NCBI RefSeq assembly: GCF_000334215.1
Contig: NZ_AMQY01000013.1
Location: 32,811 to 96,810, forward strand
DNA length: 64,000 nt
From: Vreelandella jeotgali Hwa
GTDB lineage: Bacteria; Pseudomonadota; Gammaproteobacteria; Pseudomonadales; Halomonadaceae
Direction: 5' to 3'
The position numbers and the translations under genes were made by a program. Of this stretch, positions 10,126 through 21,914 are shown piece by piece (the first letter of the stretch is position 1; the number at the start of each line of letters is the position of its first letter). The notes below the pieces were generated by a model. The model made no database searches and was not told the origin of the DNA. It was given only the letters and a program-made list of their open reading frames with translations.

Positions 10126-10932
10126 ATGAGCGACCAGGCCACACCCACCGTGTTACCCCGCATTCTGGCGTGCAAGGACAGAGAAGTCAGCGAGCGCCGT
10201 CAGGCCGTTCCGGAGGCCGACCTTGTGGCGCTGGCGGAACAGCAGCCCGCGCCGCGCGGCTTTATCAGGGCGCTGAACGCCCGCATGGCGGCGGGAGACG
10301 CGGCGGTGATCGCCGAGATCAAGAAGGCCTCGCCGTCGAAAGGGGTGATCCGCGAGGATTTTGCCCCGGCCGGGATTGCCAAAAGCTACGCGGAAGGCGG
10401 CGCAGCCTGCCTGTCAGTACTCACCGATGCGGATTTCTTCCAGGGCCACGAGGACTACCTGATCGCCGCTCGGGACGCCTGCGCGCTGCCGGTGATCCGC
10501 AAGGACTTCATCACCCACGGCTATCAGGTCACCGAATCCCGGGCCATCGGCGCCGACTGCATCCTGCTTATCGTCGCCGCGCTGAGCGATGAGCAACTGG
10601 CTGACCTCAACCGCCGGGCGCACGCGCTGGGCATGGACGTGCTGGTGGAAGTCCACGACGCCGAGGAGCTGGAGCGTGCCCTTGAACTCGATCTTGAGCT
10701 TGTCGGCATCAACAACCGCAACCTGCATACCTTCGAGACCACGCTCGACACCACGCTGGCACTGCTCGAAAAAGTGCCCGAAGGCGTCACGGTAATCACC
10801 GAATCCGGCATCCATACGCCGGAAGACGTCGCCAAAATGCGCGACCATCGCGTTAACGGCTTTCTGGTGGGTGAGGCTTTTATGCGCGAGGAAGACCCCG
10901 GCAAGGCGCTGGAAGGAATGTTTTTCCGCTAA
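10126..10932 (+). CDS. trpC: Indole-3-glycerol phosphate synthase
   Basis: Closes the indole ring of CdRP to indole-3-glycerol phosphate. 268 residues, a single TIM barrel without the TrpF fusion of enterics. Family signatures include [10 protein letters not shown] (about 66-75), [28 protein letters not shown] and the phosphate-binding end [10 protein letters not shown] followed by [18 protein letters not shown] ribosome site precedes ATG 10126. It is the last gene of trpGDC; a 9-bp inverted repeat starts five bases after its stop. Confidence 0.96.
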   Translation: MSDQATPTVLPRILACKDREVSERRQAVPEADLVALAEQQPAPRGFIRALNARMAAGDAAVIAEIKKASPSKGVIREDFAPAGIAKSYAEGGAACLSVLTDADFFQGHEDYLIAARDACALPVIRKDFITHGYQVTESRAIGADCILLIVAALSDEQLADLNRRAHALGMDVLVEVHDAEELERALELDLELVGINNRNLHTFETTLDTTLALLEKVPEGVTVITESGIHTPEDVAKMRDHRVNGFLVGEAFMREEDPGKALEGMFFR

Positions 10933-10937
10933 TGTTT

Positions 10938-10980
10938 TTTATGGCAGTGCTGATTGATAATAATAGGTGCATGCCATAAA
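10938..10980. repeat. Inverted repeat between trpC and the toxin-antitoxin pair
   Basis: Perfect 9-bp arms TTTATGGCA (10938-10946) and TGCCATAAA (10972-10980) enclose a 25-base AT-rich loop. There is no T-run after either arm, so a simple terminator is not supported. It lies at the boundary between the GC-rich trp operon and the AT-richer HigBA module and could be a protein site or the edge of an inserted segment. Confidence 0.4.
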
Positions 10981-11019
10981 GACAGCAGACGCTCGTCAGA
11001 GATATATTGGCGTGCGCTT

Positions 11020-11322
11020 TTATACCGGGAAGCCGTGGTGGCTGCCATCCGGCATTTCGATATCCAGTCGTATACGTCCGCCAATGGTTTCAACATAGCG
11101 TTTAAGTGAGCTTAGGCGCAGGTTCTGACCGTTTTTTTCCAGTCCCGCTACGGTTGGTTGCCTGACACCCATGGCATCAGCCATTTGTGCCTGCGTCATA
11201 TCAACCAGCTGGCGCAGTTCGGCAAGGCGTAGATCCAGCAGTACTTCGTCAGCTTTTTCTCGTGCCGCAGCGATGACTTCCGGCTGTTCACTCGCCAACA
11301 AGTCGTCCAGATTGCGTGCCAT
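11020..11322 (-). CDS. higA: XRE-family antitoxin, HigA-like
   Basis: DNA-binding antitoxin expected to neutralise the toxin encoded just upstream and to repress the pair. 100 residues. The helix-turn-helix spans roughly residues 36-85 (MTQAQMADAMGVRQPTVAGLEK), followed by a short C-terminal strand region RIRLDIEMPDG, typical of type II antitoxins of the HigA/XRE class. A GAGG element lies 8 bases before the ATG. Only 10 bases separate it from the toxin stop codon. Toxin-before-antitoxin order is characteristic of higBA. Base composition is lower in GC than the flanking genes, consistent with horizontal gain. Confidence 0.85.
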   Translation of the reverse strand: MARNLDDLLASEQPEVIAAAREKADEVLLDLRLAELRQLVDMTQAQMADAMGVRQPTVAGLEKNGQNLRLSSLKRYVETIGGRIRLDIEMPDGSHHGFPV

Positions 11323-11332
11323 GATGCTTACC

Positions 11333-11677
11333 TCATATCAGGTTTTTCAGGTGGGCTGCATATTCCTGATCCGCAATAGGGATCATCACGTCGTAGAAAT
11401 GTTTGTCATTACCCCCTTTATCGCCTGCACAAAGCAAAATGCCGTTACGATGGGGGTCAAATGCATAGAAAGCCCTGATCGGACGGCCCTGGCTTTGAAT
11501 GCGTAACTCTTTCATATTGCGATGCCGTGAGCCATTGAGCGTATCCGCGTATGGCCGTGTGAGCATGGGTCCCAGTTCATGCAGCAGGAAAATAGCGGTC
11601 AGAACATTCTCGCGGTCAGCCGCTTTCAGCGCGTGATACCAGTTTTCGAATCTCTCCGTCTGCTGTATCAACCACAT
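11333..11677 (-). CDS. higB: HigB/RelE-type toxin (phage Gp49-like family)
   Basis: Predicted ribosome-dependent mRNA interferase of the RelE/ParE superfamily, Gp49-like branch. 114 residues. Signatures are the N-terminal WYHALKAADRENV helix, the core KELRIQSQGRPIRAFYAFDP and the conserved LLCAGDKGGNDKHFYD region. A strong ribosome site AAGGAGG precedes ATG 11677, and a promoter with an inverted-repeat operator lies immediately upstream. The whole family fold is covered, so it looks intact. Whether it is active cannot be judged from sequence. Confidence 0.85.
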   Translation of the reverse strand: MWLIQQTERFENWYHALKAADRENVLTAIFLLHELGPMLTRPYADTLNGSRHRNMKELRIQSQGRPIRAFYAFDPHRNGILLCAGDKGGNDKHFYDVMIPIADQEYAAHLKNLI

Positions 11678-11701
11678 TATAGCCTCCTTGCTATAGGTTT
11701 A

Positions 11702-11730
11702 AATCTATATAGCTTTTATCCTATTGTAAA
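11702..11730 (-). promoter_or_regulatory. Promoter and operator of the higBA-like pair
   Basis: Read on the minus strand, TTTACA (11725-11730) and TAGATT (11702-11707) are separated by 17 bases, a good sigma-70 arrangement. The -10 region is embedded in an inverted repeat of CTATA/TATAG half-sites (about 11692-11713 on the plus strand), the kind of palindrome expected for autorepression by the toxin-antitoxin complex. The assignment of the operator is inference. Confidence 0.5.
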
Positions 11731-11778
11731 GCTTTCCTCTGGGTTGGTTGTTGTGGCTGAAAGGTATCTCTGTGCTGC

Positions 11779-14700
11779 TCAACCGCTGCGCTTCATTGCT
11801 GTAAGCAGGGCCTGTAGCGGATGGGGCAGGGTGGCGTTTGAGAAGCGGCTGGCCTGACTGCGGCAGGAGTAGCCGGTGGCCAGAAGGCGGCCGGGGCTTT
11901 CTTCGGCTTCGACCATGGGCTGCCAGGATTGGGCGTAGACGGTTTTCGACGTTTCGACGTTGCGGGTTTCGTGCCCGTAGGTGCCCGACATGCCGCAGCA
12001 GCCGCTGGCGAGCGTTTCAAGCTCCAGGCCGAAGGCGGCGAACACCTGCTGCCAGGCTTCGGGCGCTCGGGGCTCGCTGGTCTTTTCGGTGCAGTGGGAA
12101 AGCAGGCGGTAGCCGCCGGCAACGCCGTTAAGCGGCGCGGCCGGCAGGGTGTGCAGCCGCTCGACAAGCCATTCCTGCAGCAGTTGCACCGGCGGCACGG
12201 CGTCGTCCCCCAGCGCTTTAACGTATTCCTGCCGATAGCACAGCGTCATCGCCGGGTCGATGCCCACCAGCGGCACGCCGAAGCCCGCCAGGGTGCGCAG
12301 GCGCCGCGCCTGTTTTTCCGCCGTGCGGTTGAACGCGCCCAAAAAGCCCTGGACGTTGAGCGATTTGCCGTTGGCGGCGTAGGGCATGACGAATACACGC
12401 ATATCAAGCCGGGACAAGAGCTCGATGACGTCCATGACCATTTGCGCTTCAAAGTGGGTGGTGAAGGCGTCCTGGACGATAATGACGCTTTTCGCGCGCT
12501 GCTGTTCGGTAAGCAGGCCAAGCGCGGTGGGGGTGGCGGGGCTGACGCCCCAGGCCTTGAGCTGTTTTTTCAGGCTGGCGCGGGAAATCGTCGGCGAATC
12601 GCTCATGCCCACCCCGCGGCGCATCAGGGCGTCCACCAGGCGGCTGGTGATCAGGCCGTTGTACAGCGGCGCGACGTTGGCAAGCGTCGGCAGCATGAAT
12701 TCGGTGGTGCCGATCAGATAGTCACGCGGCGGGCGCAGGTAGCGGCCGTGGTAGACCTCGAGAAACTGCGAGCGAAACTGCGGCACGTTGACCTTCACCG
12801 GGCACTGGCTGGCGCAGGACTTGCACGCCAGGCAGCCGGCCATGGCCTCGTAGACCTGGTGGGAATAGTCGTCGCGGCCGCGGCGGCTCAGGGTGTTGTA
12901 GGCGCGCAGCGGCAGGTGGGCGATAAAGCCCCAAACGCCCTCGGTTTTTTTCCTGCGCGATTCTTCCACCACGTCGACGCCGGCGGCGTTTTGCAACCGT
13001 AGCCATTCGCGTATCAGGCTGGCGCGGCCCTTGGGCGAGTGGATGCGCTGGCGGGTCGCCTTCCAGGACGGGCACATGGGGTCGTCGACGTCGTGGTTGT
13101 AGCAGGCACCGTTGCCGTTGCAGTACACCGCCGCGTTATAGGACTGCCAGGCGCGCTCGTCAATGGTGCGGTCGAGCTCGCCGCGGGTAGTCACGCCGTC
13201 GATGGCCAGCAGCGCCGGGTCGCTTTCCCGGGCGATGAGCCCGCCTTCGTGACGCGGCGAGGCGATCTTGCCCGGGTTGAGCTGGTTGTGCGGGTCGAAG
13301 GCGGCCTTGACCCGCTGCAGGCTGGGGTACAGCTCACCGAAGAATTTGGGCGTGTACTCCGAGCGGATGCCCTTGCCGTGTTCGCCCCACAGCAGGCCGT
13401 GGTAGCGGTGGGTCAGTTCGGCGACTTCGTCGGAAATCTCACGGATCAGCCGCGCCTGGTCGGGATCTTTCATGTCGATGGCCGGGCGTACGTGAAGCAC
13501 ACCGGCGTCGACGTGGCCGAACATGCCGTATTCAAGCGCGTGACGGTCGAGCACGGCGCGAAAGTCGGCGATGTAGTCGGCCAGGTGTTCCGGCGGCACG
13601 GCGGTATCTTCAACAAACGGAATCGGGCGCTTTTCGCCCCCGGCGTTGCCCAGCAGGCCCACCGCGCGCTTGCGCATGGCGTAGACCCGCTGAATCGCGT
13701 TGCGGCCCTGGGCCAGGGTGTAGCCTAGCCGCGAGACGCTGGCATCGTCGGCCAGGTGGCGGGTAAAGGCCGCCACGCGCTCGGCGAGTCTGTCCGGATC
13801 GTCATCGTTGAACTCCACCAGGTTGATGCCGCGAATGGGCGTGTCGCCGTCGGGGAAGAACTCGGCCGCGCCGTTCCAGACGACATCCTGCATGGCCAGC
13901 AGCAGCACGCTGTCGTCGATGGTTTCAATCGAAGTGGGCGCGGCATCGCTTGCCATCAGCGCCGTGGCATCCCCGAGCGCCTCCATGAAGCCGGCGTAGC
14001 GCACGTTGACCAGCGTTGAATGCCCGGGAATGGGCAGGACGTTGAGCACCGCCTCGTTCAGCAGCCCCAGCGAGCCTTCCGAGCCGCACAGCAGGCTGTT
14101 GATATCCAGGCGCTGTTCCGCATCGCGCAGGTGGGCCAGGTCGTAGCCGGTCAGGCAGCGGTTGAGCGGCGGGAACTTCTCGGCGATCAGTTCGCCCTTG
14201 CGGTCGATGATGTCGGCGGCGGTGCGGTGAATATCGCCGATCCTGCCATCCCGGGCGCTTTGTTCGCGTTCTGCATCCGGCTCAAGGGCGCGGCTGGTCA
14301 GACGCTTGCCGCCCAGCAGTACGGTGTCGAGCTCGAGCACGTGATCCCGGGTCTTGCCATATTCGCAGCTGCCCTGGCCGCTGGCGTCGGTGGAAATCAT
14401 CCCGCCGACGGTAGCGCGGTTGGAGGTGGACAGGTCCGGGGCAAAAAACAGCCCGTAGGGCTTGAGCGCGGCGTTGAGTTGGTCCTTGACCACGCCGGCC
14501 TGAACCCGTACCTGGCGGTTTTCCGCGTCGATCTCGAGGATGTCGTTCATGTGCCGGGAGACATCCACCACCAGCCCGTCGGTCAACGACTGGCCGTTGG
14601 TGCCGGTGCCCCCGCCTCGCGGCGCCAGCGCAATGTTGCGGTGGGGCATTTCACCGGCGAGCTTGGCGATGCGGTCAAGGTCCTCGGCGTGGCGAGGGTA

Positions 14701-14880
14701 AAGCACTGCCTGGGGCAGGCGCTGATAGATGGAGTTGTCCGTGGCGAGCACGGTGCGGTTGGCGTAGTCGGGGGCGATATCGCCGTCGAAACCGCTGGCC
14801 TTGAGCGCCTCCAGAAAGCGCACGTAGTCGGCGCTGACGTGCTCAAGGGGAACCGTATGCCGAGTCAGGGATGCAATCAT
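11779..14880 (-). CDS. ydiJ: FAD-binding and (Fe-S)-binding oxidoreductase, YdiJ type (D-2-hydroxyglutarate dehydrogenase-like)
   Basis: Cytosolic flavoprotein that oxidises D-2-hydroxyacids; E. coli YdiJ acts on D-2-hydroxyglutarate. 1033 residues, matching the about 1018 of YdiJ. The N-terminal half is a PCMH-type FAD domain (about 45-280, with APRGGGTGTNGQSL) and the lactate-dehydrogenase-like cap. A ferredoxin-type segment CLACKSCASQCP is near residue 683. The C-terminal part is a CCG-containing domain with CCGMSGTYGHE near 959. It is monocistronic, with a 100-base gap to the toxin gene and about 150 bases to the next minus-strand gene. Substrate is inferred from family only. Confidence 0.9.
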   Translation of the reverse strand: MIASLTRHTVPLEHVSADYVRFLEALKASGFDGDIAPDYANRTVLATDNSIYQRLPQAVLYPRHAEDLDRIAKLAGEMPHRNIALAPRGGGTGTNGQSLTDGLVVDVSRHMNDILEIDAENRQVRVQAGVVKDQLNAALKPYGLFFAPDLSTSNRATVGGMISTDASGQGSCEYGKTRDHVLELDTVLLGGKRLTSRALEPDAEREQSARDGRIGDIHRTAADIIDRKGELIAEKFPPLNRCLTGYDLAHLRDAEQRLDINSLLCGSEGSLGLLNEAVLNVLPIPGHSTLVNVRYAGFMEALGDATALMASDAAPTSIETIDDSVLLLAMQDVVWNGAAEFFPDGDTPIRGINLVEFNDDDPDRLAERVAAFTRHLADDASVSRLGYTLAQGRNAIQRVYAMRKRAVGLLGNAGGEKRPIPFVEDTAVPPEHLADYIADFRAVLDRHALEYGMFGHVDAGVLHVRPAIDMKDPDQARLIREISDEVAELTHRYHGLLWGEHGKGIRSEYTPKFFGELYPSLQRVKAAFDPHNQLNPGKIASPRHEGGLIARESDPALLAIDGVTTRGELDRTIDERAWQSYNAAVYCNGNGACYNHDVDDPMCPSWKATRQRIHSPKGRASLIREWLRLQNAAGVDVVEESRRKKTEGVWGFIAHLPLRAYNTLSRRGRDDYSHQVYEAMAGCLACKSCASQCPVKVNVPQFRSQFLEVYHGRYLRPPRDYLIGTTEFMLPTLANVAPLYNGLITSRLVDALMRRGVGMSDSPTISRASLKKQLKAWGVSPATPTALGLLTEQQRAKSVIIVQDAFTTHFEAQMVMDVIELLSRLDMRVFVMPYAANGKSLNVQGFLGAFNRTAEKQARRLRTLAGFGVPLVGIDPAMTLCYRQEYVKALGDDAVPPVQLLQEWLVERLHTLPAAPLNGVAGGYRLLSHCTEKTSEPRAPEAWQQVFAAFGLELETLASGCCGMSGTYGHETRNVETSKTVYAQSWQPMVEAEESPGRLLATGYSCRSQASRFSNATLPHPLQALLTAMKRSG

Positions 14881-15028
14881 GTTGAGAGTACGCCGTTATC
14901 GCCCGCCGGACCGGGCCGCTGAAAAGTGGACGAAGATGAGTAAGATGGACAAAAAAGGTGGACGAGGGTGACAGACACAGAGTTTAACGCAGCCGCCAGG
15001 GCGCTGCACACGCGCCCGGAGCCGGCGC

Positions 15029-15637
15029 TCAATCCGCCGTATCGTCCAGTGCTTCGCTGACGATGGCGCTCGACGCTTCCGACATGGGCAGTTCGAGCGC
15101 CAGTTCGTGCGCCCGGGGCGACATCTTGCGCCAGGTTTTCTGCACGATGCGGATCATGCGCTCGCGCTCGATGGTGCGGGAAAAGTCGGCGAAGTAGTTT
15201 TCCAGAAACGCCAGGCAGGCGCAGTCTTCCAGCGTCTGTACCTCGGCGTCGCGCTTGAGCCCCTTTTTGTTGATGATGCTGGCGGTGCGCTCGGCGTCGT
15301 CTTCGCTGTAGCCGGCCTCAACCATGAGCCGGGCGGCGGTCTCGCCGGCGCGTTTGCCCTGGTCGCGGCGCCAGGTCAAATAGCCCGTGCGGCCGTCGGG
15401 GTAGTCGGCCCGGGGCACCTGCCAGCGCTCCAGATGCTGGGCGCGCACGGCCAGGCGCAACGGTTCGGACGGCGCGCTTTCCAGCTGGGCAAGCCAGGCG
15501 GTCATGCGCCGGGCGTAGACCAGCTCGGCGGGTTCGGTTGTGTCGTGGATCTCGACGGTTTTGGGATCGTCGCGGTGTAGGTCGTCCAGCGCGTTGAACA
15601 CGCGGATGAAAGGCGTGGAAGACGAAGTGCGGGTCAT
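15029..15637 (-). CDS. DUF4202 domain-containing protein
   Basis: Function unknown. 202 residues from ATG 15637, chosen because MTRTSSSTPFIRVFNALDDLH begins the conserved domain; an upstream extension of the frame is not conserved and would run into the serS promoter. Recognisable family segments are AQHLERWQVPRADYPDGR, GYLTWRRDQ, INKKGLK and LEDCACLAFLENYF. The spaced conserved His, Glu-Asp and Asp residues in a mostly helical protein resemble the arrangement of HD-type phosphohydrolases, but that is my inference. It is divergent from serS with a 152-base shared upstream region. Confidence 0.8.
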   Translation of the reverse strand: MTRTSSSTPFIRVFNALDDLHRDDPKTVEIHDTTEPAELVYARRMTAWLAQLESAPSEPLRLAVRAQHLERWQVPRADYPDGRTGYLTWRRDQGKRAGETAARLMVEAGYSEDDAERTASIINKKGLKRDAEVQTLEDCACLAFLENYFADFSRTIERERMIRIVQKTWRKMSPRAHELALELPMSEASSAIVSEALDDTAD

Positions 15638-15729
15638 GGCGGCTCGCTGTGATGGCTTGAATCGATGGATATCAGTGACGGGTATCGATGACCAACCATA
15701 GCTCCACGGCGGGCTTTTGCCTACAATAA

Positions 15730-17909
<2,180 letters not shown>

Positions 17910-18197
17910 AAATGAATCCTCCCGGGTGGTTGAGCATGCCGTAAAGCGGCGGTTGCTCGGACTCGTTGTTTGCGTCGGTTTTCAGGCAAGCAGTAACGTC
18001 TGAGGCACCCGGAAGCCGCGTAAAGTTCGACTTGCACAATCATTGCGGGTTTTGCCCCATAGGTTTCGGCATGCCGGCGGCGGGGCGCGGGTGTGTCGCG
18101 GCCCGAGTCTGCGACATGCAAGCGTAGCGCGGCATGAGTTTGTACGGCGCCCCAAATCACGCGATCATGCGCATGCCAATCATCAGAGACGCCCGAT

Positions 18198-19310
18198 ATG
18201 CTCAACGAATCCGATCAGAGCTACCGCAGTATACCGCTGAATGCCACCCTGGCGCTTGCCGCGCTGGTGGTGATTATCGGCGGCATGAAACTGGGCGCCG
18301 GCCTGCTGGTTCCGCTGCTGCTGGCGTTTTTCATCGCCGTGGTGTGTACCGAGCCGATCAACTGGTTGCACAGCCGAGGGCTGCCCATGCGCCTGGCCGT
18401 ACTGCTCACGCTGTTGGTGCTCATGGGGCTGGTGACGCTGCTGGGCTTTCTGGTCGCCAACAGCTTCAGCACCTTTGTCGAGGCGCTGCCGGATATCGAA
18501 ACCCGGCTGCGTCAGGCCTACTGGCAGATTCTGAACCGGCTGTCGTCTCTGGGACTCGCTATTGATCCCGAAGAAATCAAGGCGCTGTTCGGCGGGGCGG
18601 GCGATACGTCCTGGGTGTCCAGCCTGCTGGGCGAAGTGGGCAACTTCTTCATGCAGAGCATGGTGGTATCGCTGCTGGTGGTCTTCATGATGTTCGAGAC
18701 GCTGAATTTTCGTAACAAGGTGTCGCTGGCGTTGGCCAATCCGGCGCCGAGCCTCCAGCGTTTTGCCGAGTTCAGCGTTACGCTCAAGCGCTATCTGGCG
18801 GTCAAGACGATCATCAGCCTGATGACCGGCATCCTTATCTGGCTGGCCTGCCTGCTGGTGGGCGTCAAGTTTGCCCTGCTGTGGGCGGTGCTGGCGTTTG
18901 CACTGAATTTTATTCCCAATATCGGCTCGGCGATTGCGGCGGTGCCGCCGGTGCTGCTGTTGCTGGTGAGCCAGGACGGCGGGCTGTGGGAAGCGTTTCT
19001 GCTCTCGCTGGTCTATCTGGGGGTCAATTTCGTGCTTGGCAACCTCCTGGAGCCGCGGCTGATGGGGCGGGCGCTGGGGCTGTCCACGCTGGTGGCGTTT
19101 TTATCGCTGGTGGTATGGGGCTGGATTTTCGGCGTCGTCGGCATGCTGCTGTCGGTTCTGCTGACCATGACGCTGAAAATCGCCCTGGACAGCCATCCGC
19201 AAACCCGCTGGATGGCGCACCTGCTGGGGCCGGGGGCGCATATTCAAGGGGAAGAAAAGAGTCGGCGCCTGCGTCAGGCGAGGCAACCGCCGTCGAAACG
19301 CCAGCCTTGA
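18198..19310 (+). CDS. AI-2E family transporter (PerM/YhhT-like permease)
   Basis: Inner-membrane protein of the AI-2E exporter superfamily, 370 residues with about eight hydrophobic segments. Paired N-terminal helices (18-60), a soluble stretch with FVEALPDIETRLRQAY and EEIKALF (95-150), then the conserved FIPNIGSAIAAVPPVLL and LGNLLEPRLMGRALGLSTLVAFLSLVVWGWI signatures. The C-terminus is short, basic and cytoplasmic. Members transport diverse or unknown substrates (AI-2, Na+/H+ or others), so the substrate is left open. It is a single gene; 288 bases without recognisable genes precede it, and a 15-bp tandem repeat tract follows its stop. Confidence 0.85.
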   Translation: MLNESDQSYRSIPLNATLALAALVVIIGGMKLGAGLLVPLLLAFFIAVVCTEPINWLHSRGLPMRLAVLLTLLVLMGLVTLLGFLVANSFSTFVEALPDIETRLRQAYWQILNRLSSLGLAIDPEEIKALFGGAGDTSWVSSLLGEVGNFFMQSMVVSLLVVFMMFETLNFRNKVSLALANPAPSLQRFAEFSVTLKRYLAVKTIISLMTGILIWLACLLVGVKFALLWAVLAFALNFIPNIGSAIAAVPPVLLLLVSQDGGLWEAFLLSLVYLGVNFVLGNLLEPRLMGRALGLSTLVAFLSLVVWGWIFGVVGMLLSVLLTMTLKIALDSHPQTRWMAHLLGPGAHIQGEEKSRRLRQARQPPSKRQP

Positions 19311-19360
19311 ATGGCATGGATGGCGTCATTGACGGAAACGGCTGCAGGCAGCAGATGACG

Positions 19361-19435
19361 ATAGGGGTCATGGAGCCAGGGGTGATGGCGCCAGGGGGAA
19401 TGGAGTTAGAGGGGATGTCGGTAGGGGCGATGGCA
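19361..19435. repeat. Minisatellite: five imperfect 15-bp tandem units
   Basis: Five consecutive 15-base units with a core like CCAGGGGTGATGGAG: 19361-19375, 19376-19390, 19391-19405, 19406-19420 and 19421-19435. Each carries a GGGG run followed by an ATG-like triplet. The tract lies in the 215-base gap after the AI-2E permease stop and before the hairpin at the 3' end of trxA. A reading frame passing through gives a pentapeptide pattern, but it has no start context of its own and is not called as a gene. Confidence 0.75.
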
Positions 19436-19470
19436 GCAGATCAGCGAAGACCGGCTTGACGCCTACCGCT

Positions 19471-19500
19471 GACGCATGGCCGCTGGCGCGGCCATGCGTC
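19471..19500. terminator. Perfect 13-bp hairpin 3' of trxA
   Basis: Arms GACGCATGGCCGC (19471-19483) and GCGGCCATGCGTC (19488-19500) with a four-base loop TGGC. It sits 25 bases beyond the trxA stop, where a terminator is expected, and also downstream of the AI-2E permease gene. Neither side has a T-run, so it may act as a 3' end-stabilising hairpin or factor-assisted terminator for both convergent genes. Confidence 0.55.
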
Positions 19501-19525
19501 GGACCCGTTGCCGATCGTTGGGCGA

Positions 19526-19846
19526 TCAGGCGTTCTGGTCGAGGAACTGGCCGAGCTGCGACTTGGACTGGGCGCCGACCAGCGAGGCCACCTTGGTGCC
19601 GGACTTGAACAGCATGACCGTGGGCACGCCGCGCACGCCCTGCTCGGCGGCGATTTCCGGCGCGTCGTCCACGTTGACGCTAACGACCTTGATGCTGTCG
19701 TCGCGCTCGTCGGCGATCTCGTCAACCACCGGTGCCATCACCTTGCAGGGGCCGCACCAGGGGGCCCAGAACTTCAGCAGTACCGGGTGTTCGGCGTTAA
19801 GGACTTCCTGTTCGAAATTGGCGTTGGTGACATCAACATTGGACAT
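19526..19846 (-). CDS. trxA: Thioredoxin 1
   Basis: General cytosolic disulfide reductase, reduced by TrxB; donates electrons to PAPS reductase, ribonucleotide reductase and others. 106 residues with the active site WCGPC (C31, C34) in KFWAPWCGPCKVMAP, the cis-proline region VRGVPTVMLF and the terminal GAQSKSQLGQFLDQ helix. Length and motifs are standard. It is divergent from cysB, which is of interest because thioredoxin is the electron donor for sulfate assimilation. The minus-strand ATG lies at 19846 with GGGAGAAC about 6 bases upstream. Confidence 0.96.
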   Translation of the reverse strand: MSNVDVTNANFEQEVLNAEHPVLLKFWAPWCGPCKVMAPVVDEIADERDDSIKVVSVNVDDAPEIAAEQGVRGVPTVMLFKSGTKVASLVGAQSKSQLGQFLDQNA

Positions 19847-21126
<1,280 letters not shown>

Positions 21127-21162
21127 CCCCGGCGGTTTAGCGCGAGCCGGGCTTTCAGCGAC

Positions 21163-21786
21163 TCAGTGCGCCAGGTGAAGGCCGCACTCGCGCTTTTCCT
21201 CTCCCTTGGTCGGGTCGAAATAGTCGAAGTTGTTGGGCAGGTCGTGTTCGACCAGGTAATCGTGCATCTGCCTGGCGCTCCAGTGCAGCAGCGGCGCGAT
21301 CTTCAGCAGGCCTTCATTGCCCGGGGTGACCGGCTGCATGCCCGCACGTTCGGCGGTGTCCTCGGCGCGCAGGGCGGTGAACCAGACGTCGGGGCGCATT
21401 TCGCTCAGCGCGCGCTCGAACGGTTCGAGCTTGACCTCTCGGGTAAAGGCGGCGTGGTGGGGGTCGTCAATGCCCGGCGCCTGACCGTCCAGAGCTTCGC
21501 GGTGCGCCCGGGTACGCCGAGGCACGTAGCCGGTGATGTTGAGGTCGAGCCGCCGAATCAGCTCATCGGCAAAGCGGTAGGTCGCCGGCGTATTGTAGCC
21601 GCTGTCCATCCACAGCACGGGGATATCCGGTTTGACCCGGGTGACCAGATGCAGGATGACCGCCTCAAAGGGGCGGAAGTTGGTAGTGCAAACGGGCTGG
21701 TCGCCCTGATTCAGCGCCCACTCCACCAGCGCCTGAGGCTGCTGGCCGAGATCGCGGTTGATGCTGTCCAGGTCGGGTAGCGCCAT
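21163..21786 (-). CDS. cysH: Phosphoadenosine phosphosulfate reductase family protein (CysH-like)
   Basis: Probable thioredoxin-dependent reductase of PAPS to sulfite. 207 residues from ATG 21786, preferred over ATG 21792 because AGAGGA then lies 6 bases upstream. The segment HLVTRVKPDIPVLWMDSGYNTPATYRFADEL matches CysH, and the catalytic C-terminal KRECGLH motif (Cys near 201) is present. The extra Cys-Cys pairs that bind the 4Fe-4S cluster in APS reductases are absent, which favours PAPS as substrate. The region equivalent to the E. coli SSSFGIQ loop reads TTNFRPFE here, and the protein is shorter than E. coli CysH (244), so it is a divergent branch. It is convergent with cysB. Confidence 0.82.
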   Translation of the reverse strand: MALPDLDSINRDLGQQPQALVEWALNQGDQPVCTTNFRPFEAVILHLVTRVKPDIPVLWMDSGYNTPATYRFADELIRRLDLNITGYVPRRTRAHREALDGQAPGIDDPHHAAFTREVKLEPFERALSEMRPDVWFTALRAEDTAERAGMQPVTPGNEGLLKIAPLLHWSARQMHDYLVEHDLPNNFDYFDPTKGEEKRECGLHLAH

Positions 21787-21914
21787 GTCCATTCCTCTTG
21801 CCGTGGCGGGTAGGCCGCAAAGGCTAGCAAAGACAGCGCCTGGCGCCCCAATATCGTTTTGTTTGGCATTTATACGCCCCTCGCCATCTTGATCGGCTCT
21901 CGCCCCGATCCTGC

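Noticed and set aside
11929..13002. 357-codon plus-strand open frame
   Set aside because: Antisense to ydiJ, whose iron-sulfur and CCG motifs lie in the opposite strand.
18881..19459. Open frame carrying a pentapeptide repeat through the 15-bp minisatellite
   Set aside because: Most of it overlaps the AI-2E permease in another frame. The pentapeptide pattern is a by-product of the 15-base DNA repeat.
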